Positions 26,069 through 34,784 of a stretch of DNA of 54,684 nt are shown piece after piece (within the stretch, counting starts at the first letter, position 1; each line of letters starts with the position of its first letter). Location of the stretch: assembly GCA_002898375.1 (NCBI GenBank), contig BEIN01000016.1, positions 1-54,684 of the forward strand, given 5' to 3'. Both the position numbers and the translations under genes were made by a program. The notes beneath the pieces are model-generated. The model had not been told where the DNA came from, did no database searches, and was given only the letters and a program-made list of their open reading frames with translations. Source of the stretch: a bacterium HR37 (GTDB lineage Bacteria > Desulfobacterota_D > UBA1144 > Nemesobacterales > CSP1-2).

Positions 26069-26647
26069 ATGGGTATGGGGGTTGATTACTATTCCTTTAT
26101 ACTCGATAAGGTAAAGGAGATTACAGGAAAGATATCTCCAAAGGAATTTGAAAACTTTATAAACTTTATCCTTCAGGTCCCCCGCATATACATAATTGGA
26201 GCTGGTAGGTCAGGTCTTGTAGCAAGAGCCTTTGGTATGCGTCTTGTCCATCTTAGAAAGAAGGTCTTTATAGTGGGAGAAACTATAACCCCTGCCCTGA
26301 GAAAGGGAGATGGTTTAATCGCTGTTTCTGGCTCTGGGAAAACGAGTTGGGTTGTTGAGACTGCAAGGGTATCAAAGTCTCTTGGGGGAAAGGTTGCAAC
26401 GGTTACCTCCAATCCCGAATCTGATATTGCACGAATTGCAGATGTTTTGGTGGTTATAAGGTCAGAGGTTATACCCAGAAACGTTAACGATTACACAACA
26501 AGGGAGCTAATGGGTATTCCTCTTCCGCCTCTTGGCTCTCTTTTTGAGATATCTGCCCTTATCTTCTTTGAGGCATGTGTTCTTGAGTTGATGAGGCGTC
26601 TGGGTATAGAGGAGGAAGAGATGAAAAAGCTGCATGCAAACCTTTAG
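26069..26647 (+). CDS. hxlB: 6-phospho-3-hexuloisomerase (SIS domain)
   Basis: HxlB converts hexulose-6-phosphate to fructose-6-phosphate. The SIS fold shows YIIGAGRSGLVARAFGMRLVHL, ISxSGKT-like AVSGSGKTSWVVETA and TSNPESDIARIAD, all typical of this isomerase. I choose the ATG at 26069, six bases after AAGG at the end of hxlA; a TTG at 26063 is possible but badly placed. It is convergent with the wzt gene, with only two bases between the stop codons. Confidence 0.88.
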   Translation: MGMGVDYYSFILDKVKEITGKISPKEFENFINFILQVPRIYIIGAGRSGLVARAFGMRLVHLRKKVFIVGETITPALRKGDGLIAVSGSGKTSWVVETARVSKSLGGKVATVTSNPESDIARIADVLVVIRSEVIPRNVNDYTTRELMGIPLPPLGSLFEISALIFFEACVLELMRRLGIEEEEMKKLHANL

Positions 26648-26649
26648 TC

Positions 26650-27459
26650 CTATAGCTTTGCATCCGGATTTCCTGACAGGTATTTTGAAATGGCCTTCTT
26701 TATATCACCATCGAAGACAATTTTTCCTCTCTCAAGAAGAATTGCCCTGTTACATAGTGTTTTAAGTGAGTCCATATTGTGGCTTACAAAGAGGACAGTC
26801 CTTCCTTCCCTTACTATCTCTTTTAGCTTGCTCAGGCACTTTTCCTTAAAGGATATGTCCTCTATTGCCAGAACCTCATCTATCAGAAGTATCTCAGGCT
26901 CCAGGTGAACGGCAACTGCAAAGGCAAGCCTTCCCTGCATACCGCTTGAGTAGTACTTAATCGGCATGTCCAGGAGATCCCCTATTTCGGAAAACTCTAC
27001 GATCTCATCAAACTTCGTCTTTATTTCCCGTCTTGTCATACCAAGGATAGCACCGCTTAGGTATATGTTCTCTCTGCCGGTTAGCTCTGGGTGAAAGCCT
27101 GTGCCAACCTCAAGCATTGCCCCTACTCTGCCGTGTATCTCCGCATAGCCCTCTGTGGGTTTTGTAACCTGAGAGAGTATCTTTAGGAGCACTGATTTGC
27201 CTGCACCGTTATGGCCCAGGATACCTACTGCTTCCCCATGTTTTACCTCAAACGAGACGTTTTTTAAGGCCCATATGTGCTTATTGGCAAATGGGTGTTT
27301 TTTTTCGTTTTTCTTTGCGTCAGGGGAAAGTGCGGTAAATAGGTGCTTAAGGGAAAGCCTTATCTTTTCCTCGAGGGTCTCACGCAGCTTTCCCCTTTTC
27401 TTTTGGTTAAGATAAAAGAGCTTCCCCAGGTTTACTGTTCTTATGGCAATATTTCCCAT
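26650..27459 (-). CDS. wzt: Polysaccharide ABC exporter ATPase (Wzt/TagH type, short form)
   Basis: This 269-residue ATPase powers export of a lipid-linked glycan across the inner membrane with the Wzm permease before it. It shows Walker A GHNGAGKS (82-89), the family-typical YSSGMQGRLAFAVAV signature, and LLIDEVLAIED (Walker B). It ends just past the H-loop SHNMDSLKTLC and so lacks the C-terminal carbohydrate-binding domain of Wzt proteins that read the chain end. It is the last gene of the 22-kb operon and starts at the base where wzm ends. Confidence 0.92.
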   Translation of the reverse strand: MGNIAIRTVNLGKLFYLNQKKRGKLRETLEEKIRLSLKHLFTALSPDAKKNEKKHPFANKHIWALKNVSFEVKHGEAVGILGHNGAGKSVLLKILSQVTKPTEGYAEIHGRVGAMLEVGTGFHPELTGRENIYLSGAILGMTRREIKTKFDEIVEFSEIGDLLDMPIKYYSSGMQGRLAFAVAVHLEPEILLIDEVLAIEDISFKEKCLSKLKEIVREGRTVLFVSHNMDSLKTLCNRAILLERGKIVFDGDIKKAISKYLSGNPDAKL

Positions 27460-28331
27460 TATACCACGTCTGCAAAGGTATCTTCTTTGTATCTAAAGAA
27501 AAAGAGCCCACCTATAAGGAGGATGGTAACAACGGTTATTGAGGCAATTAGCAAGGGTATATGAGGTGGGTTTGTACCAAGAATAGCCCATCTAAAACCA
27601 TCTACTACACCTGCCATTGGGTTAAGGCCATATATAATCCGCCACTTTTCTGGAACGAGGTTGCTTGGATATGCAACAGGGGTGGCAAAAAGCCATATCT
27701 GCGTTAGGAATGGGAGTATAAATTTTATGTCCCTATACTCTACGTTAAGTACTGCAAGCCAGAGTCCAAACCCAAGTGCGGTGGCTAAACTCATCAGCAT
27801 GAAAAACGGAAGCGTTAAAAGAGCAGGGGTTGGTATAATCCCGTAAAATACCATGAGTCCAAATAGTATGAGGAGCGCTATGGCAAAGTCCAGTAACCCG
27901 GTTGCTACAGCGGAGATGGGAATTATTAGCCGTGGAAAGTAAACCCTGGTTATAATCGTGCTGTTAAATATAAGGCTGTTACTTGAATGGGTGAGTGCGT
28001 TGACAAAGTACGTCCATGGGACAAGTGCTGTATATGCGAAAATGGGGTAGGGTACTTCTCCAGAGGATATACGTGCCAGTTTGCCAAAAAACAGGGTAAG
28101 AACCAGGCAGGCTATAAGGGGTTGTAAAAGTGCCCATGCTGTTCCAACAAATGTCTGTTTGTATCGTACCTTTATATCACGCCAGACAAAAAGGTAAAGG
28201 AGGTCTCTGTATCTCCAGAGCTTTCCAAGTTCAAGCGGGGCAAGCCCTTTTGGTGGATGTATTAGGGTTAAGGGAAGGTTCCTTATCCTGTACATGTATC
28301 TTTGCCCTGGTGTGTTAAGTTTGCTTACCAT
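27459..28331 (-). CDS. wzm: Polysaccharide ABC exporter permease (Wzm/TagG type)
   Basis: This 290-residue ABC-2 type permease has about six membrane segments. The cytoplasmic N-terminal helix reads LWRYRDLLYLFVWRDIKVRYKQ, and it is followed by the hallmark GTAWALLQPL. It forms the glycan channel with the Wzt ATPase encoded next. It overlaps the glycosyltransferase gene ahead by 7 bp. Confidence 0.92.
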   Translation of the reverse strand: MVSKLNTPGQRYMYRIRNLPLTLIHPPKGLAPLELGKLWRYRDLLYLFVWRDIKVRYKQTFVGTAWALLQPLIACLVLTLFFGKLARISSGEVPYPIFAYTALVPWTYFVNALTHSSNSLIFNSTIITRVYFPRLIIPISAVATGLLDFAIALLILFGLMVFYGIIPTPALLTLPFFMLMSLATALGFGLWLAVLNVEYRDIKFILPFLTQIWLFATPVAYPSNLVPEKWRIIYGLNPMAGVVDGFRWAILGTNPPHIPLLIASITVVTILLIGGLFFFRYKEDTFADVV

Positions 28332-29383
28332 ATTTTATACCTTGTTTGTTTCATTCTGAAACGGGAAAATGCTTTGTAGAGGATCCAGCATACCACAAAG
28401 GATATACCGCTGTAGAGATAGTAGAAAAAGTGAAGCGGAATGGAACGAATTGCAAAAAACAGCCCTCTTTTTTTTAGAAGGAATATATATAGCCTGTGAT
28501 TGAGTATAACGAATGCAGCTATAAGTACCAGAAGAAGCGCAAATAAAGAGGGAAGGGAAAACTCCGTTTCTTTTAGAAAACCAAGGATAATAAGCAGGTT
28601 AACGAGGATAATTGCACCTGTTAGCATGGCACTTATCCTGTGGCTTGTCTTTAGGTTAAGGTCTTTCGGTATGGAGCCGCTCTCTATAATAAGACGTGAC
28701 CAGGGAATAGCACGGTGAAGGATATCGGTTTTAAGCCAGGAAACCCATTTCCACTGCTTAAGATGCTTTACCTGGGTGTTTTTATCAAGAAGTATCCTGT
28801 ATCCATCTCTCCGTAGTCTTAGCCCAAGCTCTATGTCCTCTATTGAGGCTTTAGGGTACCTAGCCTCATCAAAGCCTCCAAGCTTGAGGAAAACATCCCT
28901 GCGTATAGCCCCACATCCTGCCCAGAAGGTCTGTGCCTCTTTGCTTGAGGTCTGGTGAATGAAGTGGTGAAAGAGGTTACGAAACTGAGAGAGAAAATCA
29001 GGAGATTCGGGGGAATCATCATAAGAACCAAATACTGCTGCAACATCCTTATTCTCTTTAAGAGCGCTGGCAAGCCTCTCAATTGTGTCACTTTTTACAA
29101 CCACATCTGAATCTATAAATACCAGTATTTCCCCTCTTGCTCTTCTGGCTCCGTAGTTTCTTGCTGCTGCTGGGCCTGATTTGGTCGGTAAACGAAAAAC
29201 TGTGGCACCTCTTTCCTCTGCTATTTGGCTGCTTCTGTCTGTAGAGGCGTCATCAACTACTACCACTTCATATGGCTCGTAGGATGAGAGTTTTAGTGCA
29301 TTAAGACACTTTTCGAGCTCTTTGCCCCCGTTGTGCACAGGGATAATGACAGATACAAGTGGTTTTTCTTTGCATGTACTCAT
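28325..29383 (-). CDS. Family 2 glycosyltransferase with C-terminal membrane segments
   Basis: This 352-residue GT-A enzyme starts with VSVIIPVHNGGKELEKCL, then VVVDDASTDRS, GPAAARNYGARRARGE and the metal-binding FIDSDVVV, followed by the acceptor region IRRDVFLKLGGFDEARY and EDIELGLRLRRDGY. Two or three hydrophobic helices near 255-345 should anchor it in the inner membrane. It adds a sugar from a nucleotide donor to the growing chain. Its ATG overlaps the stop of the previous glycosyltransferase gene by 4 bp. Confidence 0.9.
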   Translation of the reverse strand: MSTCKEKPLVSVIIPVHNGGKELEKCLNALKLSSYEPYEVVVVDDASTDRSSQIAEERGATVFRLPTKSGPAAARNYGARRARGEILVFIDSDVVVKSDTIERLASALKENKDVAAVFGSYDDSPESPDFLSQFRNLFHHFIHQTSSKEAQTFWAGCGAIRRDVFLKLGGFDEARYPKASIEDIELGLRLRRDGYRILLDKNTQVKHLKQWKWVSWLKTDILHRAIPWSRLIIESGSIPKDLNLKTSHRISAMLTGAIILVNLLIILGFLKETEFSLPSLFALLLVLIAAFVILNHRLYIFLLKKRGLFFAIRSIPLHFFYYLYSGISFVVCWILYKAFSRFRMKQTRYKIW

Positions 29384-30279
29384 GATCTGCTCTTTTGGTA
29401 TTTTACCTTCTCCCAGAAAAAGCCCATTGCATTTGCAACCTGTGAGGTTACTAAAAGGGATAAGAGGGCCAGAGCCGTTTTTGTTCTGGCATGTGAGAAG
29501 GGGTATCTAAAAAGGTTTAGGTAAAATGAAAGGGATTCTATGCTGGGAAGTATTCTGTTGTCTAGACCCGTTATCTTGTAAAAGAGAAAGGCTCCTCTTC
29601 CGTAGTTAAAGTGTTGTTTGAAGAAAGATTTAAAGGTTAGGTGGTGTGTGTGATAGACCACCGCCTCTGGAACGTATACTATCTCTATGCCATGATATCT
29701 ACACCTATTACAGAACTCACGGTCTTCTGCTGCTGCAAGGTAGAAGGAAGGGGTAAAGCCACCAATTGAGTGAAAGCACTCTGAGCTTATAGCCATGTTG
29801 TTTGACGTGATAAAAGAGAGTTTATGGTTCTTTATTTTGAAAAAGTAGTGGTAGAGATAGTCAATTAGGAGCTGGCTTGCTGTAGAAAAAGGGTTTTCAC
29901 TAAGTGCGTTAATCGTTCGGCCCCCTATAACTGATTTTGGTTTTTTAAAAAGATGTGATTCAATCACCTCTAACCAGTTAGATTTTGGGGCGCAGTCATC
30001 GTCTAGGAAGGCAAGAAACCTGCCCCGGGCTTTACCCGCTCCGGTGTTTCTTGCAGTGGCAGGACCGGAGTTTTTTTGGGTAAAGAGCCTTATGTTTAGT
30101 GTTTCTTTAAACTCGATTACCGTGTTCTCAAGTGGGATTTTACTCCCGTCATCTACCACTATTACCTCAAACCTCTCCCTTGGGTAGCTTAGTTTGCAAA
30201 TTGATTGAAGACAGTTCCTAAGTTGTGTGGGGCGGTTGTGGGTTGGTATGATAATTGAGAATACAGGTCTTTTGCTCAT
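29380..30279 (-). CDS. Family 2 glycosyltransferase
   Basis: This 299-residue GT-A enzyme has FSIIIPTHNRPTQLRNCL, VIVVDDGSK, GPATARNTGAGKARGRF and LAFLDDDCAP as the donor and metal site, followed by IGGFTPSFYLAAAEDREFCNRCRYHG. It is soluble or loosely membrane-bound. It probably adds one residue of the glycan made by this operon. The sugar cannot be deduced. Confidence 0.9.
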   Translation of the reverse strand: MSKRPVFSIIIPTHNRPTQLRNCLQSICKLSYPRERFEVIVVDDGSKIPLENTVIEFKETLNIRLFTQKNSGPATARNTGAGKARGRFLAFLDDDCAPKSNWLEVIESHLFKKPKSVIGGRTINALSENPFSTASQLLIDYLYHYFFKIKNHKLSFITSNNMAISSECFHSIGGFTPSFYLAAAEDREFCNRCRYHGIEIVYVPEAVVYHTHHLTFKSFFKQHFNYGRGAFLFYKITGLDNRILPSIESLSFYLNLFRYPFSHARTKTALALLSLLVTSQVANAMGFFWEKVKYQKSRS

Positions 30280-30290
30280 ACCTTTGAAAT

Positions 30291-31151
30291 TTATATCTCT
30301 TCGTAAGAGTATCCTTTAAGAAAGGGAAAACTTAAAGACCTTGCTTTTACAAGCTCAATTAGTTTTAAGTCCCAATTTAGATCGAATCTGCTTCTATGTG
30401 GGTTCTTAAAGACTATACCTGCACAGTCCTTTAGATAGTCCTCACCGGCATCTACACCCAAAAACCTGCATAATCTCTCCAGGTATTCTCTGGGGTTTGA
30501 TATAAAATCCTCATGTCTAAGCTCAAATACCTCTTCTTCCTTAAGACGTCTCTTTACCTCACTTACGGTCTCACAGAGAAGGAAGTAGTGTTCTATGGTT
30601 TCCTCTAGGCTCCAATTGTCTGATTTAATGAACATGGTGCTTATTGTATCGTAGGGATTCCTTACGACGTGTAAAAACCTAAGTTTTACATTAAAGGTTT
30701 TCCTTAGCTTATCCAGAAGAGAAGGTTTTGCACGTAACCTTAGGGTTGAGCTCCATCCCTTTTTATCCCCTATAACCCTTAGCCTCCTGAATCTTCCCTG
30801 CCACTGATTTGGGACGCTGTAGTTGTATTTGCCATGCTTCCCTCCGGATTTGGCAAAAACCATGGATCTCTCAAGTATCAGGTAGAGTATTTGCTCTTTT
30901 CTAAACCCCGCATATAGAAACTTTAGGGCATCCAGTTCCTGGGCAACTATAACATCTGGGTGAGCATCCAGTAAGGAGCCTATAAGGCTGTGGCCGCTTC
31001 TTGGATAACCTATAAACATGCAGTATGTTTCTATATCGCTAAAGGTATCTTTGTATCTGAATCCGTAGTATAAGGATTTGGGATACACCTTTAACAGTTC
31101 AAAAGAGGTTCTAAAAACTCTGCCTATATCTTTTGCTTTTACCGTATTCAT
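30291..31151 (-). CDS. Sulfotransferase (first of a pair)
   Basis: This 286-residue enzyme transfers sulfate from PAPS to a hydroxyl or amino group. The 5'-phosphosulfate loop is GYPRSGHSLIGSLLDAHP (48-65), and the 3'-phosphate site is HVVRNPYDTIST near residue 160. EVFELRHEDFISNPREYLERL is the familiar later segment. It is cytoplasmic. It lies 3 bp from another, only distantly similar sulfotransferase gene, and so may modify a different position of the same glycan. PAPS synthesis genes are not in the window. Confidence 0.88.
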   Translation of the reverse strand: MNTVKAKDIGRVFRTSFELLKVYPKSLYYGFRYKDTFSDIETYCMFIGYPRSGHSLIGSLLDAHPDVIVAQELDALKFLYAGFRKEQILYLILERSMVFAKSGGKHGKYNYSVPNQWQGRFRRLRVIGDKKGWSSTLRLRAKPSLLDKLRKTFNVKLRFLHVVRNPYDTISTMFIKSDNWSLEETIEHYFLLCETVSEVKRRLKEEEVFELRHEDFISNPREYLERLCRFLGVDAGEDYLKDCAGIVFKNPHRSRFDLNWDLKLIELVKARSLSFPFLKGYSYEEI

Positions 31152-31154
31152 TGC

Positions 31155-32018
31155 CTAAACTGACCATTCTTTAAAACTGTAACCTGTAAATTCCCTTAAG
31201 CGGTTTATATCGTCTCTTAGGTGATCTGCTATCTCCTCTCTTAGAACTCTATCAAGTACTGGTCTTTTTATTTTTGATGAAAACGGAAAGCAAAGTAGCT
31301 GTCCCATATGCCATCTTATAGGGGGTGGAAGCCTTTCTGCAACCGTTTCCCTGTAGAGCCTGTATAAAAACATCCCCACCCTGTTTTTTCTTCTCCTGTC
31401 GGAGGACCTGTGTTTTAGCTTAAAGAATCTGGGAGAGTAGAAAGAGTCATCCACGTTTAGAAACTTAAAGACCTCTTTTAGGGTTTGCAGGCGATTTCTA
31501 TACAGGTTTTCCTGCGTGATAATTAGGATGTTTGATGCCGGAAAGAACTGCAAAAACTGTTCCAGTTGCATGTAGTATCTGCTTCTATATATATATGAGC
31601 TGTTAAAGTCCTTTAGGGCTTCATTTATTGGTCTGCTCTCACGCCCCTCCGAGTATTCGTGTATGTAGTGTGATATTATCCTCTCAATAGGGTCCCTTAG
31701 GATGTAGATAAGCTTTGCATCAGGTATTACCGAGTGCATTCTCTCTGGCACCCCACTCCATACCGGGTAGTTTGTGTAGTTTGGAGAGCTCTCTCCGTGA
31801 ATTTTTTCACTGCCTCTAAAGTGTGCTCTGTACCAATCAATTCCCTTGTCCCAGTTTCGCTCTTTAATAAAGAAGTTTAGCTCTTTCTCCCTTGTCATCC
31901 TTATCTCTGGATGCAGGTTGAGATAGTAGTGTAGACTGGTTGTCCCACATTTCATTGCTCCTATAATAACAAGATTTGGAAGCCTTGTATCGTTTTTGTC
32001 CAACTTAAAGAAACCCAT
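31155..32018 (-). CDS. Sulfotransferase (second of the pair, heparan-type)
   Basis: This 287-residue protein has the PAPS loop GAMKCGTTSLHYYLNLHP (20-37) and the 3'-phosphate motif YILRDPIERIISHYIHEY. This is the pattern of the bacterial and animal heparan-sulfate sulfotransferase group (Sulfotransfer_1). Phosphate and sulfate contacts look intact. It starts 3 bp after the alkaline-phosphatase-superfamily gene. Together with the next gene it suggests that the exported product is sulfated. Confidence 0.9.
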   Translation of the reverse strand: MGFFKLDKNDTRLPNLVIIGAMKCGTTSLHYYLNLHPEIRMTREKELNFFIKERNWDKGIDWYRAHFRGSEKIHGESSPNYTNYPVWSGVPERMHSVIPDAKLIYILRDPIERIISHYIHEYSEGRESRPINEALKDFNSSYIYRSRYYMQLEQFLQFFPASNILIITQENLYRNRLQTLKEVFKFLNVDDSFYSPRFFKLKHRSSDRRRKNRVGMFLYRLYRETVAERLPPPIRWHMGQLLCFPFSSKIKRPVLDRVLREEIADHLRDDINRLREFTGYSFKEWSV

Positions 32019-32021
32019 CTT

Positions 32022-33557
32022 TTAAAAAAGCATTATAGATTCCAAAACATCTCCCGTTATGTACTCTGGAATTGGCTCACCAAGCAATGAGAGAAAAGTA
32101 GGGGCAAGGGCCAGTAAGGGAATCTCTCCTATAAATCCTCTGTTTTTGATCCGTGGACCCTTTGCTGCAAAGAAGCCGTTTTGTGAGTGATCACTTCGTC
32201 GGTAAAAATCGGGTTTCTTCTGGGTTATCTCTGCTCTAGGATGCAGAAGGCGGTTCATAAAGCGACCGGGTTTCCACTCTACAAAGAGGTCGGGTAAAAC
32301 TGGATGCGGGGGGCAGTTAAATATCTCAACCGTTTTCGATACACACACTACAGCCGGTTCCTTTGTTTCAGGATCGCTAAGTTCCCTCAGATCAGCCTCC
32401 AGCCTGTTTAACAGCTCGTGGTACTCTGTTCCGGGTTTTACCGTGCCCTGTGGTTCCCTGCCATGTAAGTTTACCCTAATAAAGCTTGTATAGGCTGAGG
32501 GAATTGCAAACGCAAGTGTCCTTTTCCAGTCTGTTCCGTTTCTGAATATATCTGCCATAAGTGATTCCCTCGTTTCTCTCGGGAAGTGCCTGCTTATGGC
32601 TATACGGAGTGATTCCGGTATTATACGACGGGCAATATCTATAGGCCTTAAGGAGGAATTTTTTTTCTCCGGAGTGATCTGGTATCCGAGTTTTTTAAGA
32701 AAGTCTTCTATAAGCCCTGTTGTTGGAAATTTATCTTCCATTCCTACTGAGGAGACAACAAACACATTGTACTCTGGGGTTAGTTCATCTAGGATCCGTC
32801 CTATCTCTCTATCAATTGCTTGATACACATCACGTATTGCGCTTGAAAGCTCGTTTTTTTCTTCTCCTCTGCTAATCTCAGGAAGGTACTTCCAGAACTG
32901 ATGATTTGCCATGTGTGATTCCGAAAATACCAAGACAATAAGGTCAAAGCTATCCTGCTTCAGGATATATCTGCAAAGGGCCCCCTTCCTGGGAATCCTT
33001 TTTATGAGCTCATTGTATATTTTTCTATCTTCCCTAAGTGAGCTTTCGTGTTTTTCAAGTGATGGCAACTTGTTTCCAAAGCGTCTTCTTACCTCTTTTA
33101 AAACCTCTGGAGGCTCAGATACTGCTAAGAAGTACTCCGGATTCCAGCTATCATGTATATCCCAGTTGAGGAGCTGTATCCCTTTAAGCCCTTTTATAAG
33201 CGGTGTATCCGGAACATCTATAATTGCGGCCTTTTTTTTGCCTCTAAGCAAACGGCTCCAGAAAGGGGGTGCATCCACATCATATCCTGTTACGCTTTCC
33301 AGGTCATATGTTCCTGGCTTTAGCTGGCGGAAGTAATAGTATCCGTGCTTGCCTCGGGATATACCGCTAAAGAGTGATACCCATACACCGTGCTCGCTTA
33401 TTAACTCAGGACCTGAGGTAAGACCCCATGAGCCTTGCTTCATTATAGAGGCTATCGTGGGAAGATAGCCTTCATCTGCCCAGCGTCTTATGAAGTCTGG
33501 ATCTCCTGCATCGAGTCCTACAATTATGAGTTTTTCATTTCCCTCTTTTGATCTCAT
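32022..33557 (-). CDS. Alkaline-phosphatase-superfamily protein (type I phosphodiesterase-like)
   Basis: This 511-residue cytoplasmic protein begins with LIIVGLDAGDPDFIRRW, the metal-binding Asp of the superfamily. SEHGVWVSLFSGISRGKHG is the nucleophile region, FSESHMANHQFWKY a second metal region and HSQNGFFAAKGP the final His region. Where many relatives have a DHG or HG metal motif it reads VVSSVGME, so one ligand appears lost. It may hydrolyse or transfer phosphate or sulfate esters, or be a non-catalytic relative. Such genes are often found beside sulfotransferases in glycan clusters, as here. Confidence 0.78.
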   Translation of the reverse strand: MRSKEGNEKLIIVGLDAGDPDFIRRWADEGYLPTIASIMKQGSWGLTSGPELISEHGVWVSLFSGISRGKHGYYYFRQLKPGTYDLESVTGYDVDAPPFWSRLLRGKKKAAIIDVPDTPLIKGLKGIQLLNWDIHDSWNPEYFLAVSEPPEVLKEVRRRFGNKLPSLEKHESSLREDRKIYNELIKRIPRKGALCRYILKQDSFDLIVLVFSESHMANHQFWKYLPEISRGEEKNELSSAIRDVYQAIDREIGRILDELTPEYNVFVVSSVGMEDKFPTTGLIEDFLKKLGYQITPEKKNSSLRPIDIARRIIPESLRIAISRHFPRETRESLMADIFRNGTDWKRTLAFAIPSAYTSFIRVNLHGREPQGTVKPGTEYHELLNRLEADLRELSDPETKEPAVVCVSKTVEIFNCPPHPVLPDLFVEWKPGRFMNRLLHPRAEITQKKPDFYRRSDHSQNGFFAAKGPRIKNRGFIGEIPLLALAPTFLSLLGEPIPEYITGDVLESIMLF

Positions 33558-33599
33558 TTTAGTTAACCAAAAATACCCAAAAGATACCCTGACGACAAG

Positions 33600-34784
33600 C
33601 TACTCCCTAACCAGGAGCCTGTTATACAGTTTGATAAACTGTTGGGTATAAGATTCTATGTTGAATCTCTCCAGTACAACCCTTCTTCCCTCTTTCCCCA
33701 CCTGTTCTATTAAATCCGGGTTTTTCAGTATGTAAAGCAAGGTCTCCTTAAGGAGTTCTACATTTCCTCGTGGAACCAGAAAACCCGTTTTCCCATGCTC
33801 TATGATTTCTTTAAGCCCACCTGCAGAACTTGCAACCACAACTGTACCGCGTGCCATTGCTTCAAGTGCAACGTTGCCAAAAGGTTCTTCCCAGATAGAA
33901 GGGATAACCTGTACCCAGGATGAGCTAAAAGCCTCTTCTAGTTTTTCCCGTGGTATATGACCCAAGAAGGTAACGTTACCTGAAGCTCCCAGCTGTCTTG
34001 CCATTGCTTCGAGTTCCTTTCTCTTTGGACCGTCTCCTGCTAAAATGAGTTTTGCCTCTGGGATGTGCTTTATAACCTCTGAAAAGGCTCTCAGTAAGAC
34101 GTCAACTCCCTTTTCCCTAACCATTCTTCCGGCAAAGGATACTACTGGAGTGGGCAAAATGCGTACGCATTTGGGTATATTCCCGATTCCATTCATTACG
34201 ACCTCAACCGGTTCAAATCCTTCCTCTACCAAACGCTTCTTTACGTGCTCACTGCAGGTAACAAAGAGTCTAAAGCTTTTTTTCCATCTTCTGAAAAGTT
34301 TTGCCTGTAACATTAGCAGAATCCAGTCTCTTAGGGGTAGACAACCCCTGCTGTAACAGACCCTACCCTGTGTTAAATAACACGGAGTGTTATCTGGAAG
34401 AAGCTTTATTCCCGTGGGACATATGGGTCTATACCATACTATATGATAAAGGGTAGGTGTGTTTTTAAGCAGGGGCAGTATAAGAGGTGATATCTGGGTC
34501 AAAAACAGCTTGACGTGAACCACATCCGGTTTAAATTCCTCAAGTACCCTTTTTAGTTTCCAGTATGCCATTGGATTTGCCACCTGAAGCAGTGTACGAA
34601 AGGGTGATGTTGTCCCAAAACACTGGTAATCTGCCATACCCTTTTCTTTGGTAGAAAGGTGGGCAGAGGTTGAAAAAATACGAGCATCATGGCCTCTTTT
34701 CCTTAGTTCCTCCTTTAGGAAGAGCGATTGAATCTCAGCGCCTCCAATCGGAACCGGGTAATCATTTACAAGCAATATCTTCAT
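33600..34784 (-). CDS. Family 4 glycosyltransferase
   Basis: This 394-residue GT-B enzyme starts with NDYPVPIGGAEIQSLFLKEEL, the glycine-rich acceptor loop. The donor domain shows VSFAGRMVREKGVDVLLRAF, LAGDGPKRKELE, FLGHIPREKLEEAF, and the E-x7-E region in SIWEEPFGNVALEAMARGTV. It is a retaining enzyme, probably adding a hexose or a related sugar at the membrane. It overlaps the oxidoreductase gene ahead by 23 bp. Confidence 0.9.
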   Translation of the reverse strand: MKILLVNDYPVPIGGAEIQSLFLKEELRKRGHDARIFSTSAHLSTKEKGMADYQCFGTTSPFRTLLQVANPMAYWKLKRVLEEFKPDVVHVKLFLTQISPLILPLLKNTPTLYHIVWYRPICPTGIKLLPDNTPCYLTQGRVCYSRGCLPLRDWILLMLQAKLFRRWKKSFRLFVTCSEHVKKRLVEEGFEPVEVVMNGIGNIPKCVRILPTPVVSFAGRMVREKGVDVLLRAFSEVIKHIPEAKLILAGDGPKRKELEAMARQLGASGNVTFLGHIPREKLEEAFSSSWVQVIPSIWEEPFGNVALEAMARGTVVVASSAGGLKEIIEHGKTGFLVPRGNVELLKETLLYILKNPDLIEQVGKEGRRVVLERFNIESYTQQFIKLYNRLLVRE

